NCBI RefSeq assembly: GCF_036417845.1
Contig: NC_090019.1
Coordinates: 181,290 to 245,289 of the forward strand
DNA: 64,000 nucleotides
Reading direction: 5' to 3'
Origin: Apteryx mantelli
Lineage: Eukaryota > Chordata > Aves > Apterygiformes > Apterygidae
Part shown: in pieces, positions 22,441 through 32,200 of the stretch
Numbering within the stretch: the stretch's first letter is position 1
How the letters are laid out: every line of letters starts with the position of its first letter
The notes under the pieces: generated by a model
What the model was told of the DNA's origin: nothing
Seen by the model: only the letters and a program-made list of their open reading frames with translations
The model's database searches: none
Made by a program: the position numbers and the translations under genes

Positions 22441-23750
22441 AGGGGTCTTTTGGGGTGTTTGGGGGTATTTGGGGATGGTTTTGGGCGTGTTTTGGGGTGT
22501 TTCGGGGGTGTTTTGAGGTGTTTTGGGGGTATTTTGGGATGATTCAGGGGTCTTTTGGGGTGTTCAGGGGTGTTTGGGGATGGTTCTAGGGTGTTTTGGG
22601 GTATTTCAGGGGATTTGGGGTATTTTGGGATGATTCGGGGGTTTTTTCGGGTGTCATTTGGGGTGTTCAGGGGCGTTTGGGGATGGTTCTAGGGTGTTTT
22701 GGGGTGTTTCAGGGGGTTTGGGGATGGTTCTAGGGTGTTTTGAGGCGTTTTGAGGTGTTTTGGGGGTATTTTGGGATGATTCGGGGGTGTTTCAGGGGTG
22801 TTTGGGGGTATTTTGGGATGGTTCTGGGGTATTTTGGGATGGTTCCGGGGGTGTTTTGGGGTCTTTGGGGGTGTTTTGGGGTGTTTCAGGATGTTTTGGG
22901 GGTTTTTAGGGATGGTCCCGGGATATTTTGGGATGGTTTCAGGGGTGTTTTGGGGTCTTTGAGGGTGTTTCAAGGGGTTTGGGGGTATTTTGGGATGGTT
23001 CCGGGGTATTTTGGGCTGGTTTCAGGGGTGTTTTGAGGTGTTTTGGGGGTATTTTGGGATGATTCGGGGTGTTTCAGGGGTCTTTTGGGGTGTTCGGGGG
23101 TATTTTGGGATGGTTTTTGGGGTTTTTGGGGGTGTTTCAGGGGATTTGGGAGTCTTTTGGGATGATTTGGGGGTTTTTCAGGGGTCTTTTGGGGTGTTTG
23201 GGGTATTTAGGGATGGTTCCAGGGTATTTTGGGATGGTTTCTGGGGTGTTTTGGGGTCTTTGGGGGTGTTTTAGGGGGGTTGGGGTATTTAGGGATGGTT
23301 TCAGGGGTGTTTTAGGGTGTTTCGGGGGTGTTTTGAGGTGTTTTGGGGGTATTTTGGGATGATTCGGGGGTGTTTCAGGGGTCTTTTGGGGTGTTTGGGG
23401 GTATTTTGGGATGGTTCTGGGGTGTTTCAGGCTGTTCCGGGGGTCTTTTGGGTCTTTTGGGGTATTTACGGGTGGTTCTGGGGTATTTTGGGATGGTTTC
23501 GGGGGTCTTTTGGGGTGTTCGGGGGTATTTAGGGATGGTTCCGGGGTATTTTGGGATGGTTTTGGGGGTGTTTTGGGGTCTTTGGGGTGTTCGGGGGTGT
23601 TCTGGGATGGTTTGGGGGTGTTTGGGGGTATTTCGGGGTGTTTGGGGGGGTATTTTGGCCTGGTTTGGGGGTATTTGGTGGGGGTTTGGGAGGTTCCGGG
23701 GTATTTGGGGATGGTTTGGGGGGTATTTTGGGGCGTCGCCGGGGGTCCTG
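22441..23750 (+). repeat. GGGGTGTTTTGGGGTATTTT minisatellite in CDK16 intron
   Basis: Short degenerate G/T units (TTTTGGGATGGTTC, GGGGTGTTTCAGGGG, GGGGGTATTTTGGGATG) without exon-derived sequence. Sense-strand G-rich. Confidence 0.88.
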
Positions 23751-23809
23751 GTGGGGGGGGGGACATTTTGGGGACCCCCCACCCCACACCCCGCTGACGG
23801 CCCCGGCAG

Positions 23810-23915
23810 GGACGCCCACGGAGGAGACGTGGCCGGGCATCCAGGGCAACGAGGAGTTTCGGGCTCACAAATACCCCCTGTACCGCCCTGAGGGGCTGCT
23901 GCGCCACGCGCCCCG
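23810..23915 (+). CDS. CDK16: CDK16 coding exon i
   Basis: Acceptor CCGGCAG, donor CCCCG|GTGAGC, in phase 1, out phase 2. It reads [20 protein letters not shown], then [14 protein letters not shown], the TPTEETWPG region of the C-lobe that is characteristic of the PCTAIRE kinases. Confidence 0.97.
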
Positions 23916-23939
23916 GTGAGCCCCCCCCCCAAACCCCCC

Positions 23940-25745
23940 CCCAGGGCCGATTTGCCCCCTAGAAAGGTTTATTTCCCCCGAAGAGGGAGGTTGGGGGGGC
24001 TATTTGCCCCATAGAAGGGTTTATTTGCCCCATAAGAGGGTAATTAGGGGGGATATTTGCCCCAAAGAAGGTGGTTGGGGGGCTATTTGCCCATAGAAGG
24101 GTTTATCTGTCCCATAAGAGCATAATTAGGGGTAATGATTGCCCCAAAGAGAGTTTATTTGCCCCAAAGAGGGTGGTTGGGGGTCTATTTGCCCCATAGA
24201 AGAGCTTATCTGCCCCATAAGAGGGTAATTAGGGGGAATAATTGCCCCAAACAGGGAGGTTGGGGGGGTATTTGCCCCATAGAAGAGCTTATCTGCCCCA
24301 TAAGAGAGTAATTAGGGGGGATATTTGCCCCCCAAAGAGTTTATTTGCCCCAAAAAGCTTGGTTGGGGGGGTATTTGCCCCATAGAAGGGTTTATCTGCC
24401 CCATAAGAGGGCAATTAGGGGAAATATTTGCCCCAAAGAGAGTTTATTTGCCCCAAAGAGGATCGTTGGGGGGGTATTTGCCCCATAGAAAGGTTTATCT
24501 GCTCTGTAAGAGGGTAATTAGGGGTAATAATTGCCCCAAAGAAAGTTTATTTGCCCCAAAGAGGGAGATTGGGGGATATTTGCCCCATAGAAGGGTTTAT
24601 CTGCCCCATAAGAGGGTAATTAGGGGGGATATTTGCCCCCAAAAGAGTTTATTTGCCCCAAAGAGGGAGGTTGGGGGGCTATTTGCCCCATAGAAAGGTT
24701 TATCTGCCCCATAAGAGGGTAATTAGGGGTAATGATTGCCCCAAGGAGAGTTTATTTGCCCCAAAGAGGGTGGTTGGGGGGTATTTGCCCCATAGAAGAG
24801 CTTATTTGCCCCGTAAAAGGGTAATTAGGGGGGATATTTGCCCCAAAGAGGGAGGTTGGGGGGGTATTTGCCCCATAGAATGGTTTACTGCTCCAGAAGA
24901 GGGTAATTAGGGGGGATATTTGCCCCAAAGAGGGTGGTTGGGGTGGTAGTTGCCCCATAGAAGAGCTTATCTGCCCCATAAGAGGATAATTAGGAGGGAT
25001 ATTTGCCCCAAAGAGAGTTTATTTGCCCCAAACAGGGTGGTTGGGGGCTATTTGCCCCATAGAAGAGCTTATCTGCCCCATAAGAGAGTAATTAGGGGGA
25101 ATAATTGCCCCAAACAGGGAGGTTGGGGGGGTATTTGCCCCATAGAAAGGCTTATCTGCCCTATAAGAGGGTAATTAGGGGGAATAATTGCCCCAAAGAG
25201 AGTTTATTTGCCCCAAAGAGGGTAGTTGGGGGAGTATTTGCCCCATAGATGGGCTTATCTGCCCCATAAGAGGGTGATTAGGGAGAATAATTGCCCCAAA
25301 GAGAGTTTATTTGCCCCCGAAAGGGTGGTTGGGGGGGTATTTGCCCCATAGAAGGGTTTATTTGCCCCATAAGAGGGTAACTAGGGGGGATATTTGCCCC
25401 AAAGAAGGTGGTTGGGGGGGTATTTGCCCCATAGAAAGGTTTATCTTCCCCATAAGAGGATAATTGGGGGGAATATTTGCCCCAAAGAGAGTTTATTTGC
25501 CCCAAAGAGGGAGGTTGGGGGAGTATTTGCCCCATGGAAGGGTTTATCTGCCCCATAAGAGGGTAATTAGGGGGATATTTGCCCTGGGGGGTGGATATTT
25601 GCCCTGGGGGGTGGATATTTGCCCCATGGGGGGGTTATTTGCCCCATGGGGGGCATTTGAAGGGGGTATTTGCCCTATAGGGGGTTTGTTTGTCCCCTGG
25701 GGGGGGTAGTTGCCCCATGGGGGGGGGTATTTGGGGGGCTTTTGC
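23940..25745 (+). repeat. TTTGCCCCA tandem repeat in CDK16 intron
   Basis: Units alternate ATTTGCCCCATAGAAGGGTT, TATCTGCCCCATAAGAGGGT, AATTAGGGGGGATATTTGCC and CCAAAGAGGGTGGTTGGGGG. A larger period of about 150-170 bp is visible. No exon is seen. Confidence 0.9.
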
Positions 25746-25780
25746 CCCCCCCCACGCTGATTCTCCCCCCCCTCCCCCAG

Positions 25781-25823
25781 GCTGGACAACGACGGCGCCG
25801 ACCTGCTGGGGAAGCTGCTGCAG
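25781..25823 (+). CDS. CDK16: CDK16 coding exon j (43 nt)
   Basis: Acceptor CTCCCCCAG, donor CTGCAG|GTGAGG. The first G completes Arg, then LDNDGADLLGKLLQ, phase 0 out. It is the short exon leading to the last helices of the kinase domain. Confidence 0.95.
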
Positions 25824-26438
25824 GTGAGGGGGGGGCGGGGCCCGGGGGAGCCACGCCCCTCCGGGGGCGGGGCACCCCCCCTGCCAATCAAGGGCTGCTG
25901 CCAGGGACTGACCCCCTCCTGCCTCCCCCCCCCCCCCGCAGGCAGGGCACCTCCCCTCTCTGTGGGTGGAGCCTGCCCGGGCCCCTCCCCCAGGTGGGCG
26001 GAGCCCTGCTAAGCCCATCCCCCCCACCGTGTGGGCGGAGCCTTTCCAGGCCCCTCTCCCTGTGGGTGAAGCCCCATGGGGCCCCACCTCGAGGTGGGCA
26101 GAGCCCTGCTAAGCCCCGCCCCCCACGAGCAGAGCCCCGCCCAGCACCACCTTATAAGGGTGGAGCCCCAGGATGCCCCACCCCAAGTGGGCGGAGCCCC
26201 AACCGAGCCCCACCCAACACCTTCCTACAGGGGCGGAGCCCCGTGAAGCCCCACCCCAGGTGGGCGGAGCCCCACCAAGCCCCACCCCCCACGAACAGAA
26301 CCCCACCCAGCCTCTTCCTATGGGGCGGAACTTCCTGTGGGAGGAGGGGGGGAAGGTGGGAGGGGCGGGGGCAGGGAGGGAGGGGGCGTGGCCATCGGAG
26401 GCCCCGCCCTCACGCCGGCGGGGGTGGGGCGGGGCTAG
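25824..26438 (+). repeat. Short CDK16 intron with GGGCGGAGCCCC repeats
   Basis: From about 25970 to 26330 units such as AGGTGGGCGGAGCCCC and ACCAAGCCCCACCCCC repeat imperfectly. The rest is GC-rich without exon signals until the acceptor GGGGCTAG at 26438, which has an unusually poor pyrimidine tract. Confidence 0.8.
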
Positions 26439-26529
26439 TTCGAGGGGCGGCGGCGCATCTCGGCGGCGGAGGCCATGCGCCACCCCTTCTTCGCCAGCCT
26501 GGGCCCCCGCGTCGCCTCCCTGCCCGACA
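26439..26529 (+). CDS. CDK16: CDK16 coding exon k
   Basis: It reads [18 protein letters not shown], then [12 protein letters not shown], in phase 0, out phase 1 at GACA|GTGAGT. It includes the [13 protein letters not shown] motif that ends CDK catalytic domains. The acceptor (GGGGCGGGGCTAG) lacks a clear polypyrimidine tract, but frame and homology fix it. Confidence 0.95.
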
Positions 26530-27330
26530 GTGAGTGGGCGGGGCTTCCCGCGGGGGGGAGGGGCCTCCTCGGGAGGGCGGGGCTTACCCAGGGTGGGCGG
26601 GGTTTGCCCGGGAGGGGTGGGGGTTCCCCTGCAGAAGGGCCCCATTGGGGGTGTTGGGGGGCTCGGGGGCGGGGCTAAAGCCTTGGGGCGTGGTCTAGGA
26701 GGGGCGGGGTCATGGGGGCGGGGCTGCTTGGGGGTGGGGCCATTCCCCGGGGAGGGGCTCATTGGAGCAGGGAGAGAGTAGGGCTGGAGGGGGTGGGGCT
26801 AGGGATGGGGCGGGGGCTGGTGGTGCACAGAGGGGCGGGGCTTCCCCCGGGGGGGCGGGGCCGCGGGGAGGGCGGGGCTTCCCCAGGGGTGGGGCAGGGC
26901 TTGCTGAAAGTGCTGGGGCTGCTTTTGGGTGGGGGGGGCGGCTCTAAGCGGGGGGCGGAGCTAAGGCTCGGGCGGGGCCTGCGGGAGGGGGCGGGGTCAC
27001 ACGCGGAGGGGCGGGGGCTTACCTATGGGCGGGGCTTCCAGGAGGGGGCGGGGCCTCCAAGACAGAGGGGAACCAAGGTGGGAACTGGGGCTGCTCTTTG
27101 CTTGGGGGGTGGGGGGTGGAGCTAAGACCTGGGGGCGGGGCCAAGGTGGGGGCGTGGCTCACCAAAGGGGCGGGGCCTATGGGGGCGGGGCCTCTTGGCA
27201 GAGCTGCCTTTAGGGAAGCAGGGTGGGGTTGGGGGTGGGTTGAAGGGTGTGTGTGTGTGGGGGGGTGGGGCTGGCACAGGCCCCGCCCCCCGCCAGGCCC
27301 CGCCCCCCTGACGGCCTGGCCCCGCCCCCC
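26530..27330 (+). repeat. GGGGCGGGGCTT repeats in CDK16 intron
   Basis: Dense GGGCGGGGC boxes with degenerate spacers, ending in a GTGTGTGTG run near 27250. No exon is seen; many Sp1-like GC boxes arise from the repeat. Confidence 0.8.
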
Positions 27331-27339
27331 CTCCGCCAG

Positions 27340-27417
27340 CCACCTCCATCTTTGCCCTTAAGGAGATCCAGCTGCAGAAGGAGACGGGGCTGCGCTCGGC
27401 CTCGCTGCCCGACCCCG
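27340..27417 (+). CDS. CDK16: CDK16 coding exon l
   Basis: Acceptor CTCCGCCAG, donor CCCG|GTGAGC. It reads T then [18 protein letters not shown] and SASLPDP, in phase 1 and out phase 1. This is the conserved C-terminal extension after the kinase domain. Confidence 0.97.
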
Positions 27418-27429
27418 GTGAGCCCCCCC

Positions 27430-28205
27430 CCCCAAAAAAAAGGGGGGTCCCGGGGGGGTCCCCAAAATGACGTCACCCCCCTCGGGGCACCCCCAAACCC
27501 GGGGACCCCCCCCAAACCCGGGGACCCCCCCAAAACCTGGGGAACCCACCCAAAACCTGAGGAAACGCCCCCAAAATGGGGTGACCCCGAAGTCGGGGAC
27601 CCCCCGGGACACCCCAAAACCCGGGGACACCCCCAAAACCCAGAACCCCCCCAAAATCTGGAAAAATGCCCCAAAATGGGGTCACCCCGAAGTTGGGGAC
27701 CCCCCGGGACACCCCAAAACCCGGGGAGACCCCCCCAAACCCACAGACACCCCCAAAACCTGAGGAAACGCCCCCAAAATGGGGTCACCCCGAAGTTGGG
27801 GACCCCCCGGGACACCCCAAAACCTTGTGACCCCCCAAAACCCAGAGACACCCCCAAAACCTGGGGAAACGCCCCCAAAATGGGGTGACCCCAAAGTCGA
27901 GGACCCCCCCGGGACACCCCAAAACCTGGGGACCCCCCAAAACCCAGAGACACGCCCAAAACCTGGAAAAAATGCCCCAAAATGGGGTGACCCCAAAGTC
28001 GGGGACCCCCCGGGACACCCCAAAACCTGGGGACCCCCCAAAACCCAGAGACACCCCCAAAACCTGAGGAAACGCCCCCAAAATGGGGTGACCCCGAAGT
28101 TGAGGACCCCCTGGGACCCCCCAAAACCGGGGTCCCCCCCAGGAGACCCCTAAAGTGACCCCAAAGCCGGGGACCCCCCCCAGGAACCCCCAAATTTTGG
28201 GGGAC
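27430..28205 (+). repeat. CCCCAAAACC minisatellite in CDK16 intron
   Basis: Units of about 110 bp: GGACCCCCCGGGACACCCCA, AAACCTGGGGACCCCCC, AAAATGGGGTGACCCCGAAG. C-rich on the sense strand. Confidence 0.88.
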
Positions 28206-28236
28206 CCCCCTTGACCCCCCCTTTTTTTCCCTGCAG

Positions 28237-28285
28237 GCGCCGCCGCATTTCGGGTGCTCGACACCGAATTTTAGCTCCGGGCCAG
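28237..28285 (+). CDS. CDK16: CDK16 last coding exon (stop codon) with a donor just after the stop
   Basis: Acceptor CCCTGCAG. It reads GAAAFRVLDTEF and stop (TAG at 28272-28274), the typical CDK16 C-terminus. Only 11 nt after the stop comes GGCCAG|GTAGGG, a good donor, so the 3' UTR is probably spliced. With under 50 nt between stop and junction, nonsense-mediated decay is not expected. Confidence 0.93.
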
Positions 28286-28289
28286 GTAG

Positions 28290-29600
28290 GGACCCCCCAA
28301 AAAGGGGGTTTTTCACCCCAAAAATAGGGATTTTCACCCCAAAATGGGTTTTTTTCCCCCCAAAAAATGGGGATTTTCACCCCAAAATGGGGATTCCCAC
28401 CCCAAACCGGGCATTTTTAGCACCAAAAATGGGGAATCTATTCCCAAAAACGGTGATTCTACCCCCAAAAAAGACGATTCCCACCCCAAAATGGGGATTC
28501 TACCCTAAAAAAGGGATTTCTACCCCCAAAACGGGGATTTCCGCTGCCAAAAATGGGGATTCTCACCCGAAAATGGCGATTTCTACCCTAAAACGGGGAT
28601 TTCCACCCCAAAAATGGGCATTTTACCCTCAAAAATTGGGATTTCCATTCCCAGAAATAGGGATTCTACCCCAAAAATGGGGATTTCTACCACAAAAACC
28701 AGGGATTTCTACCGCCAAAAAGGAGGATTCCCACCCCAAAATTGGGATTTCCACTCCCAAAAATGGGGATTCTGCCCCCCAAAAGGGGTTTCGAATCACC
28801 AAAAATGGGGATTCTACCCCCAAAATGGGGATCAACCCCCAAAAATGGGTTTTCTACCCCCAAAATGGGGATTTGTACCACCCAAAATGGGGGGGTTCCA
28901 CCCCAAAAATGGAGATTCCCACCCAAAAATTAGAATTTTACCCTAAAAACAGGGATTTCTACTCCCCAAAATAGGGATTCCCACCCAAAAATGGGGATTC
29001 CTGCCCCCAAAATGGGGAGTCCTGCCCCAAAAACGGGGATTCTACCCCCAAAATTGAGTTTCCCACCCAAAAATGGCGATTTCCCCCTCCCAAAAATTGT
29101 AATTCCTATGGAAAAAAAGAGGAATTCCTACCCAAAAAATGGAGATTTCCCCCCCCAAAATACAACCCCCCCCCAAAACACCGGGAAAATAGAGAATTCT
29201 TTAGAAAAGACCCCAAAAATGGGGGGTTTTCCCCCAAAAAAGGGGCTACGCCACAAAATGGGGGGACCCCCAAAATGGGTGATTTTGGGGTGTCATTTCG
29301 GGGGGGTAATTTGGGGGTTCGGGATTTTGGGGGGGTGATTTTGGGGTGTCATTTCGGGGGGGTTATTTTGGGGGGGTGATTTGGGGGTGTCATTTTGGGG
29401 GGCTCATTTTGGGGGGGCCGTTTCAGGGGTGCGATTTCGGGGGGCTCGTTCGGGCAGGGTGAATCTGGGGCGCCTTATTTGGGGGGGGCTGTTTCGGGGG
29501 GGTCATTTTGGGGGGGCTCCTTATGGGGGGGTATTTAGGGGTGCGATTTGGGGGGGCTCTTTTAGGGGGGCTGTTTGGGGGGGGTCGATTTCGGGGTCCC
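28290..29600 (+). repeat. CAAAAATGGGGATTCTACCC repeats, then GGGGTGTCATTT repeats
   Basis: 28290-29270 holds 25-30-bp units (CCCCAAAAATGGGGATTC, TACCCCCAAAATGGGG). From 29270 to about 29600 it changes to G-rich ATTTTGGGGGGGTGATTTG units. This is probably the CDK16 3' UTR intron. Confidence 0.85.
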
Positions 29601-29636
29601 CCCCCCCCTTAACCCCCCCCCTTCCTCTCCCCGCAG

Positions 29637-29775
29637 CCCTCGGAGCGTCCCTGAGGCCCGGCCTGCTGCTGCGCCCCCCCCCCCACACCGCCGCCGCCCC
29701 CCCAAAATTTTGGGGGGGGGGGGTCCCCAAACTGTAACCGCCCCCTTCCATAAACGACCCCCCCCCCCCGGAAGA
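29637..29775 (+). other. CDK16: Probable CDK16 3' UTR exon
   Basis: The acceptor CTTCCTCTCCCCGCAG at 29636 opens a non-repetitive GC-rich segment (GGAGCGTCCCTGAGGCCCGG). A CATAAA hexamer at 29749-29754 is a weak, variant polyadenylation signal. This is the only plausible partner seen for the donor at 28286, but the transcript end is uncertain. Confidence 0.45.
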
Positions 29776-30060
29776 GCCACGGACGGATTTGGGGGGGGGG
29801 GACAGGAAAAACCACCCTCGTTCCGGGCCGCTTGGGGACCGAACCCCCCCTAATTTTTAGGGGAGACTCGTTTTGGGGGGGGGTGAGACCCCCCCAAATT
29901 CGGGGCGCCCCCCCCGCCCCCCCCCATGTAACCCCCCCCCCAATTCAACTCTTCGAGTTCTATTTTTTCAAGGCGATAGTCTAAAGAAGAGCATCTATGC
30001 TGGGGGAGGGGGGGCGGGGCTTAGCGGGGAGGGGGGCGGGGCCTGGCGGCGGGGGGGAAG
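29776..30060. other. Unassigned unique GC-rich sequence
   Basis: A mostly non-tandem stretch with poly-C and poly-G runs and one AT-richer segment (near 29940-30000). I see no exon, RNA gene or clear polyadenylation signal. Confidence 0.5.
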
Positions 30061-32200
30061 GCGGGGCTCTGGGCTTAACTCCGAGGTTACTCGCTCCTTG
30101 CTCCGGGGTTACTCGGGCCTTAATCCGCCCCCTCCATTGCACCGGGGGGCAGTTGTGGGGTGTTACTCCACCCCCCACGCCGTAGTTGCTCCTCCCCCTT
30201 ACTCCGACGTTACTCGCTCCTTACTCCGGGGTTACTCGGGGCCTTAATCGGGGGTGATTGGGCCTCCCCCCTGCACCGTGGGTCAGTCCTGGGGTGGTAC
30301 TCACCATCCCTACTCCGTAGGTACTCCACTCCGTTACTCCAGTGTTACTTGCTCCTTACTCCAGGCTTGCTCCAGGGTTACTCGGGCCTTAATCCGGGTG
30401 GTTTGGCCTCCCCTCTGCACCGTGGGTCAGTCCTGGGGTGTTACTCCGCATTCCTACTCTGTAGTTACTCCTCCCTCTTACTCCAACGTTACTTACCCCT
30501 TACTCCAGGCTTACTCTGGGGTTACTCGGGCCTTAATCCGGGGTGATTTGGCCTCCCCTCTGCACTGTGGGTCAGTCCTGGGGGTGTTACTCCGCATTCC
30601 TACTCTGTAGTTACTCCTCTCTCTTACTCCAGTATTACTTGCTCTTTACTCCAGGCTTACTCTGGGGTTACTCGGGCCTTAATCCGGGTGGTTTGGCCTC
30701 CCCCTTGCACCGTGGGTCAGTCCTGGGGTGTTACTCCGCATTCCTACTCTGTAGTTACTCCTCTCTCTTACTCCAGTATTACTTGCTCTTTACTCCAGGC
30801 TTACTCTGGGGTTACTCGGGCCTTAATCCGGGTGGTTTGGCCTCCCCCTTGCACCGTGGGTCAGTCCTGTGGGTGTTACTCCGCATTCCTACTCTGTAGT
30901 TACTCCTCTCTCTTACTCCAGTATTACTCACTCTTTACTCCAGGCTTACTCTGGGGTTACTCGGGCCTTAATCCGGGTGGTTTGGCCTCCCCCTTGCACC
31001 GTGGGTCAGTCCTGGGGGTGTTACTCCGCATTCCTACTCTGTAGTTACTCCTCCCTCTTACTCCAACGTTACTTACCCCTTACTCCAGGCTTACCCCGGG
31101 GTTACTCAGGCCTTAATCCAGGGTGATTTGGCCTCCCCCCTGCACTGTGGGTCAGTCCTGGGGTGTTACCCTACATCCCTACTCCATAGATACTCCTCTC
31201 CCTTACTCTGTTACTCGCTCCTTATTCCAGGTTTGCTCCAGGGTTACTCAGGCCTTACCCTGGCTTTAGCCCAAGGTTACTCAGGCCTTAATTCGGGGTG
31301 ATTTGGTCTCCCCCCTGCACCATGGGTCAGTCCTGGGGTGTTACTTCACACCCCCCCTCTGTAGATACTCTTCCTCCTTACTCCAATGTTACTCGTTCCT
31401 TACCCCAGGCTTACTCCGGGGTTGCTCGGGCCTTACTCTGGATTTAGTCCGAGGTTACTCAGGCCTTGCTCTGGGGCGATTTGGCCTCCCCCCTGCACTG
31501 TGGGTCCTGGGGTGATACTCCGCACCCCCACTCGTAGGTACTCATTTCCCTTATGTTACTCGCTCCTTACTCCGAGTTTACTCCAGGGTTACTCAGGCCT
31601 TACCCTGGGTTTAGTTTGAGGTTACTCAGACTTAATCCAGGGTGATTTGGCCGCCCCCCTGCACCGTGGGTCAGTCCTGGGGTGTTACTCCGCACCCCCC
31701 CCTGTAGTTACTCCTCCCCCTTACTCCAGCATTACTTGCTCTTTACTCCGGGTTTACTCCAGGGTTATTCAGGCCTTACTCTAGGCTTACTCTGGGGTTA
31801 CTCAGGCCTTTGTTCAGGGTGATTGGGCCTCCCCCTTGCACCGTGGGTCAGTCCTGGGGTGTCACTCTGCACCCCTACTCCGTAGGTACTCCTCCTTACT
31901 CCCAGGTTATTCACTTGTTATTCCAGGTTTACTCCAGGGTTACTCGGACGTTGCTCTGGGGCCTCCCTTGGAGTCCTGAGGCCGGGGGGGTTGTTACTCT
32001 GCATCCCTGCTCTGTACTCAATCACCCCCTTACTCTGAGGTTACTCAGACCTTGCTCCAGGGTTGCTCGGGCCTTACTCCAGGGTGATTTGCCCCCCTTG
32101 CACCGTGGGTCCGTCCTGGGTGTTACTCCACACCCACATCCCATAGTTACTCACCCCTTACTCTGAGGTTACTCAGATGTTACTCCAGGGTTGCTCCATG
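30061..32200. repeat. ~145-bp GTTACTC tandem repeat, intergenic
   Basis: About fourteen units of roughly 145 bp contain GGGGTTACTCGGGCCTTAAT, TTGGCCTCCCCCTTGCACCG, TGGGTCAGTCCTGGGGTGTT and TTACTCCAGTATTACTTGCT. Units between 30380 and 31080 are almost identical; later units vary. Confidence 0.92.

Larger units (their letters stand above)
1..29775 (+). other. CDK16: CDK16 gene (PCTAIRE cyclin-dependent kinase), 5' partial, with assembly gap
   Basis: Thirteen coding exons on the plus strand chain in phase into a CDK16-type protein. It has an N-terminal regulatory region with the Ser-rich MGSDGESD stretch, the [14 protein letters not shown] and [10 protein letters not shown] segments before the kinase, a Gly loop ([11 protein letters not shown]), the catalytic Lys in [13 protein letters not shown], the family signature PCTAIRE, a C-lobe ([21 protein letters not shown]) and the C-terminus ending DTEF. 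Known family role: a Ser/Thr kinase activated by cyclin Y at membranes, acting in vesicle traffic, neurite growth and spermatogenesis. The start codon lies left of the window. The exons for the catalytic loop (HRD), DFG and activation segment are not present; they belong between 17608 and 20284, where a 200-N gap sits. CDK17 and CDK18 are paralogues; identity rests on the PCTAIRE spelling, the N-terminus and the RBM3/SYN1 neighbourhood. Confidence 0.93.

Noticed and set aside
26530-27330. GC-box-rich stretch as a promoter
   Set aside because: The GGGGCGGGGC motifs are the repeat unit itself; there is no CCAAT, NRF1 or initiator-like sequence and no first exon.
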